A stretch of 5,172 nucleotides of DNA from Thermoplasmatota archaeon (GTDB lineage: Archaea > Thermoplasmatota > E2 > DHVEG-1). The stretch spans positions 1 through 5,172 of the forward strand of contig JAUWOO010000121.1 of the NCBI GenBank assembly GCA_030612095.1. Reading direction: 5' to 3'. Under the pieces are notes generated by a model. It was not told the origin of the DNA, searched no databases, and saw nothing but the letters and a program-made list of their open reading frames with translations. The translations under genes and the position numbers were made by a program. Within the stretch, counting starts at the first letter, position 1. Each line of letters starts with the position of its first letter. This document shows positions 1-5,172 of this stretch, piece after piece.

Positions 1-144
1 CTTTACAGATTTTCCTTCAAGCGGATGACCTTTTTCAATAACAATACCAGTTTTGATATCTATTCCGCCATAGAATCCTATCGGTTCCGTTGATACTATT
101 GCAATACCTTTAGCATTACCTGGCGATATCATTCTTCCCTTCAT
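1..144 (-). CDS. Phosphomevalonate dehydratase small subunit (aconitase X swivel domain, DUF126), partial
   Basis: This is the small subunit of the archaeal aconitase-X-type phosphomevalonate dehydratase, which removes water from mevalonate 5-phosphate to give trans-anhydromevalonate 5-phosphate together with the large subunit encoded just upstream. Only the first 48 codons lie in the window; the family is usually about 130-140 residues, so roughly two thirds is beyond base 1. The visible part has the DUF126 signature: an early S-P-G-N-A-K-G turn (residues 7-13), then G-F-Y-G-G-I-D-I-K-T-G (residues 23-33) and a G-H-P-L-E-G-K-S stretch (residues 39-46). The conserved Gly/Ser-rich C-terminal region cannot be checked. 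The ATG at 144 overlaps the large subunit's TGA in an ATGA junction and follows a good Shine-Dalgarno sequence. Bacterial aconitase X proteins often carry this domain fused to the large one; here the two are separate. The family call is firm. The substrate is inferred from the neighbouring kinase and decarboxylase. Confidence 0.88.
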   Translation of the reverse strand, partial: MKGRMISPGNAKGIAIVSTEPIGFYGGIDIKTGIVIEKGHPLEGKSVK

Positions 145-1325
145 GCTTGTCCCTCCACGAGTTTGTCAATATTAGCAAACACTACGTCTTGCTTACAAAA
201 ACTTGGCAAATAGTTCGCGGCTTTTCCGGAGTTAACCCCTGTTGTTTTATATCCCATTCTTTCAATTGGGGAAACCACCATACATGTATCAGCAACAATG
301 TTGCCCCCTGCTTTTTCAATTATTTCAGTGAAACCCATTCTATCCGCTGCTTCCTTCATCATTCTTGAAGTGCATATCCAGACAGGTTTTTTCAAATGTT
401 TTCCCTTAAGTTTATCTGCCAATGTCGAAATTTCCCGAAGAGATGCATGAGGACATCCCAAGATCACAATATCTGGATCCTTACCAGAGTTTAACTTTTC
501 GTATGTCTCGTCAAGTTCTTTTTTACTTACATTTATTGTTTCCAAGCCATCCTTTTCAACCAAATCTGCTTCAGGCGTCAAATTTTCAACATGATATAGT
601 GCAACTGCTCCAGACGCAGCCATTGCTGCACCAAGAGCCTTCAATTGATCAGTATTTGCATCTTTCATACCTGTGAAATATGGGATTTTGTTCTTAACTT
701 GCTTACCAACAAAATAACCAAGAGCACCAAAATCAGAGCTGAAGTCTAAATTCACATCTACATTGATCTTAACATTAGGTTGCCGTTTTTCCCAAAGATG
801 CAAACCATAATTTGGAGTTCTGCCACAAAGAGCAGCTGCAAGGGCAGAAGGTCCACCCTCTCTATTGGTCCTCGCTCCAATAACAGAATTAGAAAAGGAA
901 ACTGCAGAAGATTCTGACCAGGCTATGTGCTCCCTGAATCGTGGAAGATTTCCTGCAAGATATGGTGTACAGGTAGATGTAACAACAATTCCCATTTCTT
1001 TGAACGCATCCATGACTCTGATTTGATTCTTTGCAAAATCCTCTGGAAAGCCAAGTTTTTTCCAATCTTCAAGGTCCATGCCAGCAGGATTGAGATATGT
1101 AAGCACTTTTACTTTTGCTCCTTTTGATGCCATATCTTCTAGAAATGCTAGGCCTGGATCTCCAACAGACTTATAGGAAACACCTGCAACTTGAACTGAC
1201 CCCACAGGTATCATTTTTTCAGCACCGTAGATATCGCCTAAACGGACAAGTAACCTAAACAATCTTTCAAATACTTCTCCTTCCTCCCCATCAAGTAGCT
1301 TTTCTTCTTCTTTTGTCAGATGCAT
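141..1325 (-). CDS. Phosphomevalonate dehydratase large subunit (aconitase X catalytic subunit, DUF521)
   Basis: This is the catalytic iron-sulfur subunit of an aconitase X family hydro-lyase, most likely the archaeal phosphomevalonate dehydratase that forms trans-anhydromevalonate 5-phosphate. The protein has 394 residues, the normal length for the family. It opens with the family-typical L-T-K-E-E-E-K-L-L-D-G-E. It contains T-C-T-P-Y-L-A-G-N-L-P (residues 118-128), the stretch S-N-S-V-I-G-A-R-T-N-R-E-G-G-P-S (about 145-160), I-L-G-C-P-H-A (288-294) and A-D-T-C-M-V-V-S-P (345-353). Cys119, Cys291 and Cys348 are the expected cluster ligands. A longer reading begins at a TTG (1343), but the ATG at 1325 has an AAGGGG-like ribosome site 8 bases upstream, matches the family N-terminus and gives a shorter overlap with the preceding gene. 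It overlaps the LpdD-like gene by 10 bases and the small subunit gene by 4. Older annotations call such genes aconitase X or DUF521; the mevalonate substrate rests on operon context. Confidence 0.92.
   Translation of the reverse strand: MHLTKEEEKLLDGEEGEVFERLFRLLVRLGDIYGAEKMIPVGSVQVAGVSYKSVGDPGLAFLEDMASKGAKVKVLTYLNPAGMDLEDWKKLGFPEDFAKNQIRVMDAFKEMGIVVTSTCTPYLAGNLPRFREHIAWSESSAVSFSNSVIGARTNREGGPSALAAALCGRTPNYGLHLWEKRQPNVKINVDVNLDFSSDFGALGYFVGKQVKNKIPYFTGMKDANTDQLKALGAAMAASGAVALYHVENLTPEADLVEKDGLETINVSKKELDETYEKLNSGKDPDIVILGCPHASLREISTLADKLKGKHLKKPVWICTSRMMKEAADRMGFTEIIEKAGGNIVADTCMVVSPIERMGYKTTGVNSGKAANYLPSFCKQDVVFANIDKLVEGQA
150..156 (-). promoter_or_regulatory. Shine-Dalgarno site of the dehydratase small subunit
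   Basis: On the minus strand GGAGGGA lies about 5 bases upstream of the ATG at 144, inside the last codons of the large subunit gene. It is the clearest ribosome binding site in the window. It supports this start and suggests that the small subunit is translated by reinitiation or coupling after the large one. Confidence 0.65.
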
Positions 1326-1633
1326 TCCACTAACCCCTTGCAATTTTCAACTATTTTGTCAATCTCTTCCTTTGATGCATTATCTATATGTACTCCGCCA
1401 ATAGCAACTACCTTTGTATTGTATTTTTTACAAGCTGCCTTGGCTATCGGTTCAAGCACAACATCATCATAATGTCCTTCCAAACGGATAACATTTGGTG
1501 ATTTATTGGGTTCGCAGATAACCACACCACCTATATGAGATTTTTCTCCGCCCCCGAGAATATAAATTTTATCATCACCTATTTTCATCTGTTTAAGCCA
1601 AACCTCGTATTTTCCATTACCTGAGGTAATCAT
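1316..1633 (-). CDS. LpdD-like small protein, putative prenylated-FMN chaperone
   Basis: This is a 105-residue soluble protein with no signal peptide or membrane segment. It contains G-G-G-E-K-S-H-I-G-G-V-V-I (residues 27-39), an E-G-H-Y-D-D segment (52-57) and G-G-V-H-I-D-N-A-S-K-E-E-I (79-91). From memory, the pair of an H-I-G motif after a glycine turn and a later G-V-H-I/V-(D/N)-N motif is typical of the LpdD family, small proteins coded beside UbiD-type decarboxylases and described as prenylated-flavin chaperone-like; I could not run a profile search. The position directly after a UbiD-like gene fits a role in maturing, loading or protecting the prenyl-FMN cofactor. The gene could instead encode an accessory subunit of either neighbouring enzyme. 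ATG at 1633 is chosen, overlapping the decarboxylase gene by 17 bases; a TTG at 1642 would add three residues. No strong ribosome site is visible, so translational coupling is likely. That it is a real gene is nearly certain from the interlocked overlaps on both sides; its function is tentative. Confidence 0.7.
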   Translation of the reverse strand: MITSGNGKYEVWLKQMKIGDDKIYILGGGEKSHIGGVVICEPNKSPNVIRLEGHYDDVVLEPIAKAACKKYNTKVVAIGGVHIDNASKEEIDKIVENCKGLVECI

Positions 1634-2927
1634 CGATATCAACTTTATTGTATTTTACAATCTCATATTTACTTTTATCAACATCTGTTGGAATGGTTGC
1701 ATCAACACCGATCTTGGTCGTAAGTGTCTTCTTACCTGCTTCATGTTTACCTGAAGGATCAAGAGAACTGCCTGACTGATCTGGTTTTATAATCAGGTCC
1801 TTATCTCCCTGGAATCGTGTTGCTATTGCCCATTCTATCGCGTTAGGACTGTAGATATCGACATCCTCATCAATGATTACCACATGTTTCATGCTTTTAT
1901 GTCCATTGAATGCAGCTTCGATAGCTTTCTTTGGATCACCAGTATCTTTCTTTTCAATCTGTACAATGCCATGAAGCCATGAGCCGCCACCCATTGTCAC
2001 AAGTACATTCTTACAGTTTACAACCTTACTTACTTCATTATAAATAGTTGGTTCTTTTGGCATGCCCATGAGAGTTTTATGCTCTAGTCTACCTGGAATC
2101 AAGGCTTGATACATTGCATCTTTTCTGTGCGTTATGCAATCAATAACAAAAACAGGTTCCTGTCTTTCGAAATCCCTTGTTTCAGTAAGATCTACAAATG
2201 GACCCTCGCGATCAAGATCCCTAGTGAGCCTACCTTCAAATACGAACTCAGTTTCAGCTGGTACTTCAAGATCTTTTGTCACGCATTTAACCAAAGGTGT
2301 TTTATCAAGAGCGTTTGCAATTGAAAACTCATCAACGCCTGGTGGTGGACCGAGAGACGCAGCAACCATAACTGCAACAGAATTTCCAACACACACAGCC
2401 ATTTCGAGATCTCCCTCAAGCTTATCATAGGTCGTACGAGTCTGCCTTTTTTTAATAAGACGCGCAGTAAACTTGTTTTTACCAATCTCCATAAGTCGAT
2501 GATATGAAACATTTCTGCCAGTATCGGGATCTTTTATTGTTGAAACCGTAGCAGACCCATATCTGCCACCATCTCCATCCAGATGATACAGTATTGGAAT
2601 TTTGCTCAGATCAGGATCTTTTATTATTACTTCTTGGCAAGGTGCCTTACCCACCATCTCCGGTTCTTTTGGATTTTGAAGCGCCTTTACAAGTTTAAGC
2701 AAAAGTTTGTCTTTGGTTGTGTCCAGCCCTTTAGCAATAACGTCACGATCAGATGTAATACCAGCAAAAACAGGGAAATCATATCCCTTAACATTTTCAA
2801 ATATAACTGGTTTTTCGTCAAGAGAATATATAACATTTGCAATTTCATATTTTGCAGATACTTCCTTTTTTATTCGTACTAGGTTATTCTCTTGCTCAAG
2901 TTTGGATAAGAAATCTCGAAGATACAT
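1617..2927 (-). CDS. UbiD-family decarboxylase, probable trans-anhydromevalonate 5-phosphate decarboxylase
   Basis: This is a cytosolic prenyl-FMN-dependent decarboxylase of 436 residues, within the normal UbiD range. In this context it most likely converts trans-anhydromevalonate 5-phosphate to isopentenyl phosphate. Family landmarks are N-V-S-Y-H-R-L-M (139-146, with Arg144 at the catalytic arginine position), S-L-G-P-P-P-G (191-197), V-F-E-G-R-L (229-234, Glu231 at a cofactor/metal position), R-E-G-P-F-V-D-L-T (240-248, with Glu241 and Asp246 at the catalytic acid positions), I-T-H-R-K-D (265-270) and H-K-T-L-M-G-M-P-K-E-P-T (283-294), followed by G-G-G-S-W-L-H-G (313-320). The C-terminal half looks like the archaeal clade rather than the ubiquinone or phenolic-acid enzymes. 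The start ATG shares one base with the kinase stop (TAATG), and the gene end overlaps the LpdD-like gene. The His that helps bind metal in fungal Fdc1 appears replaced by Gln or Arg near 161-162. The family is certain; the substrate comes from context. Confidence 0.92.
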   Translation of the reverse strand: MYLRDFLSKLEQENNLVRIKKEVSAKYEIANVIYSLDEKPVIFENVKGYDFPVFAGITSDRDVIAKGLDTTKDKLLLKLVKALQNPKEPEMVGKAPCQEVIIKDPDLSKIPILYHLDGDGGRYGSATVSTIKDPDTGRNVSYHRLMEIGKNKFTARLIKKRQTRTTYDKLEGDLEMAVCVGNSVAVMVAASLGPPPGVDEFSIANALDKTPLVKCVTKDLEVPAETEFVFEGRLTRDLDREGPFVDLTETRDFERQEPVFVIDCITHRKDAMYQALIPGRLEHKTLMGMPKEPTIYNEVSKVVNCKNVLVTMGGGSWLHGIVQIEKKDTGDPKKAIEAAFNGHKSMKHVVIIDEDVDIYSPNAIEWAIATRFQGDKDLIIKPDQSGSSLDPSGKHEAGKKTLTTKIGVDATIPTDVDKSKYEIVKYNKVDIDDYLR

Positions 2928-3877
2928 TATTCTACACTCTCTCTTGCTACACCTATGGTGGTTTTCAATACTTGAAATCCTTCTTTTTCTATGGCATTTG
3001 CTACGTTTTCTTGTAGGTCTTTACCAGGCGTTAGAGCAATCATGTTCCCTCCAAGGCCACCACCAGTAAGTTTAGCCCCAAGAGCACCTTGTTCTCGTGC
3101 GACACCTACGAGAAAATCAAGTTCCCTCGATGACACTTCAATCTGCTGCAAAAGCTTATGATTTTCATTCATCAGTTTTCCAACTTCTTTATAATTTTCC
3201 TCTTGCAATGCTCTTTTAGCTAAATATGCTATGTTTTCTGCTCGGTCGAATATTTTCTTGTATTTTTCAGGATCTTTTTCTTTTCTTTCCCTTACCCCTG
3301 CAACCGCAACAGTTGTATCGGCCACCTTGCCAGTATTGCCCATTACAATTCTAACTGGAGTAGTAAGAGAGATTTTTTCCATGATGTTGGGTTCGCCTTT
3401 TTCAAACCATATGAGGCCACCAAAAGTAGACGCAGTATTGTCTATCCCTGATGGTGTCCCATGATATCCTTTCTCCCCTTCATAGGCAATATCATTAATC
3501 TCATCATCTGAAAGATTAAGGTTAAAATGCTCTGAAAGAGCTCTTGCAACAGCAACACATGAGGCAGCACTGGCACCTATACCGCTTGCAGCATAAAGAT
3601 TGCCGCCCAGTTCAATTTTTATCCCGTTTTTGGAATCGTCAAGTCCCATTTTTTTAAAAATTCTGTCAAATGAATCCTTTTGCTGCTCCAATTTGTCCTT
3701 CTTATAGCTAGGTGTTGCACCTCTATCGTCCTCAAATTTAAACTCTGAACCTTCAAATGGCGTTATCTTAGCAACGGTGTATTTTCCAATAGCTGAGACA
3801 ATAGCCGGTACTCCATACACTACAAAATGTTCATTAAATAAAATCGCCTTTCCAAAACCTATGCCCTCGCCCGTCAT
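2927..3877 (-). CDS. mvk: Mevalonate kinase (GHMP kinase family)
   Basis: This ATP-dependent cytosolic kinase phosphorylates mevalonate to mevalonate 5-phosphate, the first step supplied by this operon. It has 316 residues, typical of archaeal mevalonate kinases. GHMP motif 1 is G-K-A-I-L-F-N-E-H-F-V-V-Y-G (residues 9-22, Lys10). Motif 2, the phosphate loop, is A-S-G-I-G-A-S-A-A (97-105). The catalytic aspartate lies in G-T-P-S-G-I-D-N-T (140-148, Asp146), with the magnesium-binding Glu at about 135. Motif 3 is K-L-T-G-G-G-L-G-G-N (269-278). Motif 1 has Asn where Gly is usual, and motif 3 is G-L-G-G-N rather than the common G-G-G-G-C; both look like a sub-family variant, not damage. The ATG at 3877 is preferred, with GTGAT as a possible ribosome site 4 bases upstream; a GTG at 3886 would add three residues. 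The gene heads the overlapping cluster, and its TAA shares a base with the decarboxylase ATG. A galactokinase or homoserine kinase identity is unlikely given the G-E-H-type and S-G-I-D motifs and the neighbours. Confidence 0.92.
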   Translation of the reverse strand: MTGEGIGFGKAILFNEHFVVYGVPAIVSAIGKYTVAKITPFEGSEFKFEDDRGATPSYKKDKLEQQKDSFDRIFKKMGLDDSKNGIKIELGGNLYAASGIGASAASCVAVARALSEHFNLNLSDDEINDIAYEGEKGYHGTPSGIDNTASTFGGLIWFEKGEPNIMEKISLTTPVRIVMGNTGKVADTTVAVAGVRERKEKDPEKYKKIFDRAENIAYLAKRALQEENYKEVGKLMNENHKLLQQIEVSSRELDFLVGVAREQGALGAKLTGGGLGGNMIALTPGKDLQENVANAIEKEGFQVLKTTIGVARESVE

Positions 3878-3960
3878 ATTTATCACATAGAATATCTTAG
3901 ATTATTTCTACCGAAATACCATAATCAGTTTATGTTTTTTATGCTTGTGGTGAAAAACAG
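3878..3960 (-). promoter_or_regulatory. Possible promoter of the mevalonate operon, with weak terminator of the membrane gene
   Basis: This short gap separates the membrane protein stop from the kinase start. On the minus strand, T5 at 3957-3953, just after the TAG stop, could act as a weak archaeal oligo-T terminator. The A-rich AAAAAACATAAA around 3941-3930 could be a TATA-like box giving a leader of roughly 25-30 bases; a second AT-rich stretch around 3907-3898 would instead fit a leaderless start at 3877. Neither is a strong consensus, so read-through from the membrane gene into the operon is equally possible. Confidence 0.3.
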
Positions 3961-4932
3961 CTAGAATGTCGGTATCATGCTTCTTTTTTTTGTTTCAGTC
4001 AAAGAAAGAATAAAACCAATAAAACCCGTGAATATATCAGTTATAACAAATCCCAGTAGAGTAAACACAAATACTTCTTCCTCAACTACTCCAAATAGAG
4101 TCGAAAACAAGAAAATAGCGGTCAACTCCCGAGTTCCCAATCCTGCAAAAGTTATTGGAATGAAACCTACAACATTGGCAATTGGAAATAACAATAGGAA
4201 ATAGAGATAAGGGAGGTCAATTCCCAGAGCTAAAACAATGATATATTCCTGAGAAAAGATGATAATCCAAGTAAAAATACCTAGAATTAGTGGCAGTAGT
4301 AGTTTTTTAATTTCAGGAAAATCAGTGTAAAATGTATCAACAAATCTATAAAGATTGGTTTTTAATTTCTTTGGAATGAGATATTGTATGAGGCTGTGAA
4401 ATAGTTTTTCTCCTCTTTCCCTTTTAACAAAATAAAAGAGGATTATTGCAAGGAGCACAACCCAGATAGCAGATATATATAGAAGTTCAGGGAGAACTCC
4501 TATAACGAGTAATGCCCCTATTAACATCATTCCATAAAGAGATATTGTATGTATTATGGTCTCCATCAATGAGTTGACAAATAATTTTCCATAGGGTGCC
4601 CCTGTTTTTTCTTTCATATATGGTACTCTCATAAGTTGTCCTATGTACCCAGGGGTGATACTTCCATAGAAATAACCTATTAAAAATATTTTAAGAGATT
4701 GGAAAAAACTAATTGTTATTTTTTGTTCTTTTTGAATGATTTGCCATGCAGCATTTCTAATTATCAACCTGGGGATAGTCAGAGTTAAAGAAAAGATTAT
4801 GAAAATTGGATTGATCGATAGAAATACAACTATTATTTTTTCAATATCTAAACTATAAACTATGTAGACAAATATTGCAATGCCTATTAACGGTAGAAAT
4901 TTTTTAGCTTGTTCGAATATTTTTCTTGCCAC
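3961..4932 (-). CDS. Integral membrane protein, lysylphosphatidylglycerol synthase TM-domain family (UPF0104/COG0392)
   Basis: This is a 323-residue polytopic membrane protein with about eight hydrophobic segments, near residues 11-28, 34-56, 76-94, 122-146, 150-169, 209-237, 240-283 (two segments) and 287-312. Two family signatures are present. The first is T-P-G-Y-I-G-Q-L-M-R-V-P-Y-M (93-106), matching the usual T-P-G-x-x-G-E-x-x-R. The second is I-P-I-T-F-A-G-L-G-T-R-E-L-T (258-271), matching the usual P-x-x-x-G-G-L-G-x-R-E. In bacteria this fold forms the membrane part of MprF and stand-alone relatives linked to lipid translocation; most archaeal members are uncharacterised. There is no soluble synthase domain, so lysyl transfer is not expected. 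The start is GTG at 4932: an in-frame stop lies about 28 bases upstream and no ATG intervenes. No ribosome site is seen, which suggests a leaderless mRNA. It lies upstream of the isoprenoid cluster on the same strand, but the gap makes co-transcription uncertain. A role in moving isoprenoid lipids is only a guess. Confidence 0.82.
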   Translation of the reverse strand: MARKIFEQAKKFLPLIGIAIFVYIVYSLDIEKIIVVFLSINPIFIIFSLTLTIPRLIIRNAAWQIIQKEQKITISFFQSLKIFLIGYFYGSITPGYIGQLMRVPYMKEKTGAPYGKLFVNSLMETIIHTISLYGMMLIGALLVIGVLPELLYISAIWVVLLAIILFYFVKRERGEKLFHSLIQYLIPKKLKTNLYRFVDTFYTDFPEIKKLLLPLILGIFTWIIIFSQEYIIVLALGIDLPYLYFLLLFPIANVVGFIPITFAGLGTRELTAIFLFSTLFGVVEEEVFVFTLLGFVITDIFTGFIGFILSLTETKKRSMIPTF

Positions 4933-5050
4933 TAACTGATTGATAAGACGTTTTGTTTTTTATGGCTTATTATTTTATTTTTCCCGATTTTGATAATATG
5001 AAAAAACAAAGGGTTAATCTCTATATATTCTAAGATTCATACATATCTAG
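4933..5050. promoter_or_regulatory. Divergent intergenic promoter region
   Basis: These 118 AT-rich bases separate the divergently transcribed membrane protein and folate genes. On the minus strand an A/T-rich stretch (AAAAATAAAATAATAA, about 4983-4968) could be the TATA element of the membrane gene, giving a very short leader or none before the GTG at 4932. The plus-strand element is listed separately. No clear inverted repeat or operator was seen. Confidence 0.45.
5019..5030 (+). promoter_or_regulatory. TATA box of the folate cyclo-ligase gene
   Basis: The sequence TCTATATATTC is centred about 26 bases upstream of the ATG at 5051. That is the spacing between an archaeal TATA box and the transcription start, so the mRNA probably begins at or next to the start codon. 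No Shine-Dalgarno sequence is visible before the ATG, which agrees with a leaderless transcript. Confidence 0.5.
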
Positions 5051-5172
5051 ATGAAAGATAAGCCCCGTAAGAAACTAATGAGGGAAAGAAACAATTTATC
5101 CAAATCAGAAGTGATGGAAAAAAGCAATCTGATAAAAAAAAGACTTTTTGAAATGGATGAATTCAAACAAGC
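5051..5172 (+). CDS. 5-formyltetrahydrofolate cyclo-ligase, N-terminal part
   Basis: Forty complete codons, not stopped at the window edge, read as the N-terminal helix region of the 5-formyltetrahydrofolate cyclo-ligase (methenyltetrahydrofolate synthetase) family. This ATP-dependent cytosolic enzyme turns 5-formyl-tetrahydrofolate into the 5,10-methenyl form. The pattern is K-P-R-K-K-L-M-R-E-R-N-N-L-S (residues 4-17), then a helix with E-K-S-N-L-I (23-28), and L-F-E-M-D-E-F-K (32-39), matching the usual R-K-x-x-x-x-x-R-x-x-L-S, S-x-x-I and L-x-x-x-x-E-F pattern. The family is usually about 180-190 residues, so most of the protein, including the ATP and folate sites, lies beyond the window. 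In archaea that use methanopterin-type carriers the true substrate may differ. It is divergent from the membrane protein gene and has no evident link to the mevalonate cluster. Confidence 0.78.
   Translation, partial: MKDKPRKKLMRERNNLSKSEVMEKSNLIKKRLFEMDEFKQ

Noticed and set aside
1326..1343. Upstream TTG start for the dehydratase large subunit
   Set aside because: The ATG at 1325 matches the family N-terminus and has a ribosome site at the right distance; the extra six residues show no family similarity.
2134..2430. A plus-strand open frame of 98 codons opposite the UbiD-like gene
   Set aside because: It lies wholly antisense to a strongly conserved coding gene, is rich in low-complexity Ser/Thr, has no recognisable motif and no ribosome site; it is a reading-frame shadow.
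2279..2512. A minus-strand 77-codon frame inside the UbiD-like gene, considered as a sign of a frameshift
   Set aside because: The main UbiD frame runs intact with all landmarks through this region, including the A-run at the K-K-R codons, so there is no break to explain.
2707..3069. A plus-strand open frame of 120 codons spanning the kinase/decarboxylase junction
   Set aside because: It is antisense to two clearly conserved genes and shows no family motif. Other plus-strand frames at 147-368, 422-676, 927-1127, 2106-2324, 2583-2882, 3231-3464 and 3977-4204 were dropped for the same reason.
3878..3960. A riboswitch or structured RNA before the mevalonate operon
   Set aside because: The gap is short and AT-rich, and no convincing paired stems or known riboswitch core could be seen by eye.
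4998..5033. An 11-codon ATG frame in the divergent intergenic region, possibly a leader peptide
   Set aside because: It overlaps the likely TATA box of the folate gene, so it would not be on that mRNA, and it has no ribosome site or attenuator-like structure.

Overview
The window looks archaeal. It carries most of the committed steps of the archaeal-type modified mevalonate pathway: a GHMP-family mevalonate kinase, a UbiD-family decarboxylase, and both subunits of an aconitase-X-type phosphomevalonate dehydratase. The genes overlap tightly, and the promoters that can be guessed are AT-rich TATA-like boxes, one of them placed as expected for a leaderless mRNA. I cannot name the lineage from this sequence alone.

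Layout, read along the minus strand from right to left. A GTG-started integral membrane protein of the lysylphosphatidylglycerol-synthase transmembrane (UPF0104/COG0392) family occupies 4932-3961. After a 74-base gap (up to 83 bases, depending on the kinase start) comes a compact five-gene cluster. It holds mevalonate kinase (3877-2927), a UbiD-like decarboxylase (2927-1617), a small protein resembling the LpdD prenylated-flavin chaperone family (1633-1316), the aconitase X large subunit (1325-141), and the aconitase X small (swivel, DUF126) subunit (144 to beyond base 1). Every junction in the cluster overlaps, by 1, 17, 10 and 4 bases, so co-transcription and translational coupling are very likely. 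At the far right, on the plus strand, the first 40 codons of a 5-formyltetrahydrofolate cyclo-ligase start at 5051, divergent from the membrane protein gene. The 118 bases between these two genes hold the promoters of both.

How the genes work together (established for the archaeal pathway, inferred here from families and context): mevalonate is phosphorylated to mevalonate 5-phosphate. The two-subunit iron-sulfur dehydratase converts this to trans-anhydromevalonate 5-phosphate. The UbiD-like enzyme, using prenylated FMN, decarboxylates that to isopentenyl phosphate, and isopentenyl phosphate kinase (not in the window) then makes IPP for archaeal membrane lipids. The small LpdD-like gene between decarboxylase and dehydratase is the most interesting item, because it suggests a dedicated prenyl-FMN maturation or delivery factor built into an isoprenoid operon. 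No RNA genes, mobile elements, repeats or CRISPR arrays were seen, and no stretch longer than 300 bases lacks a gene.
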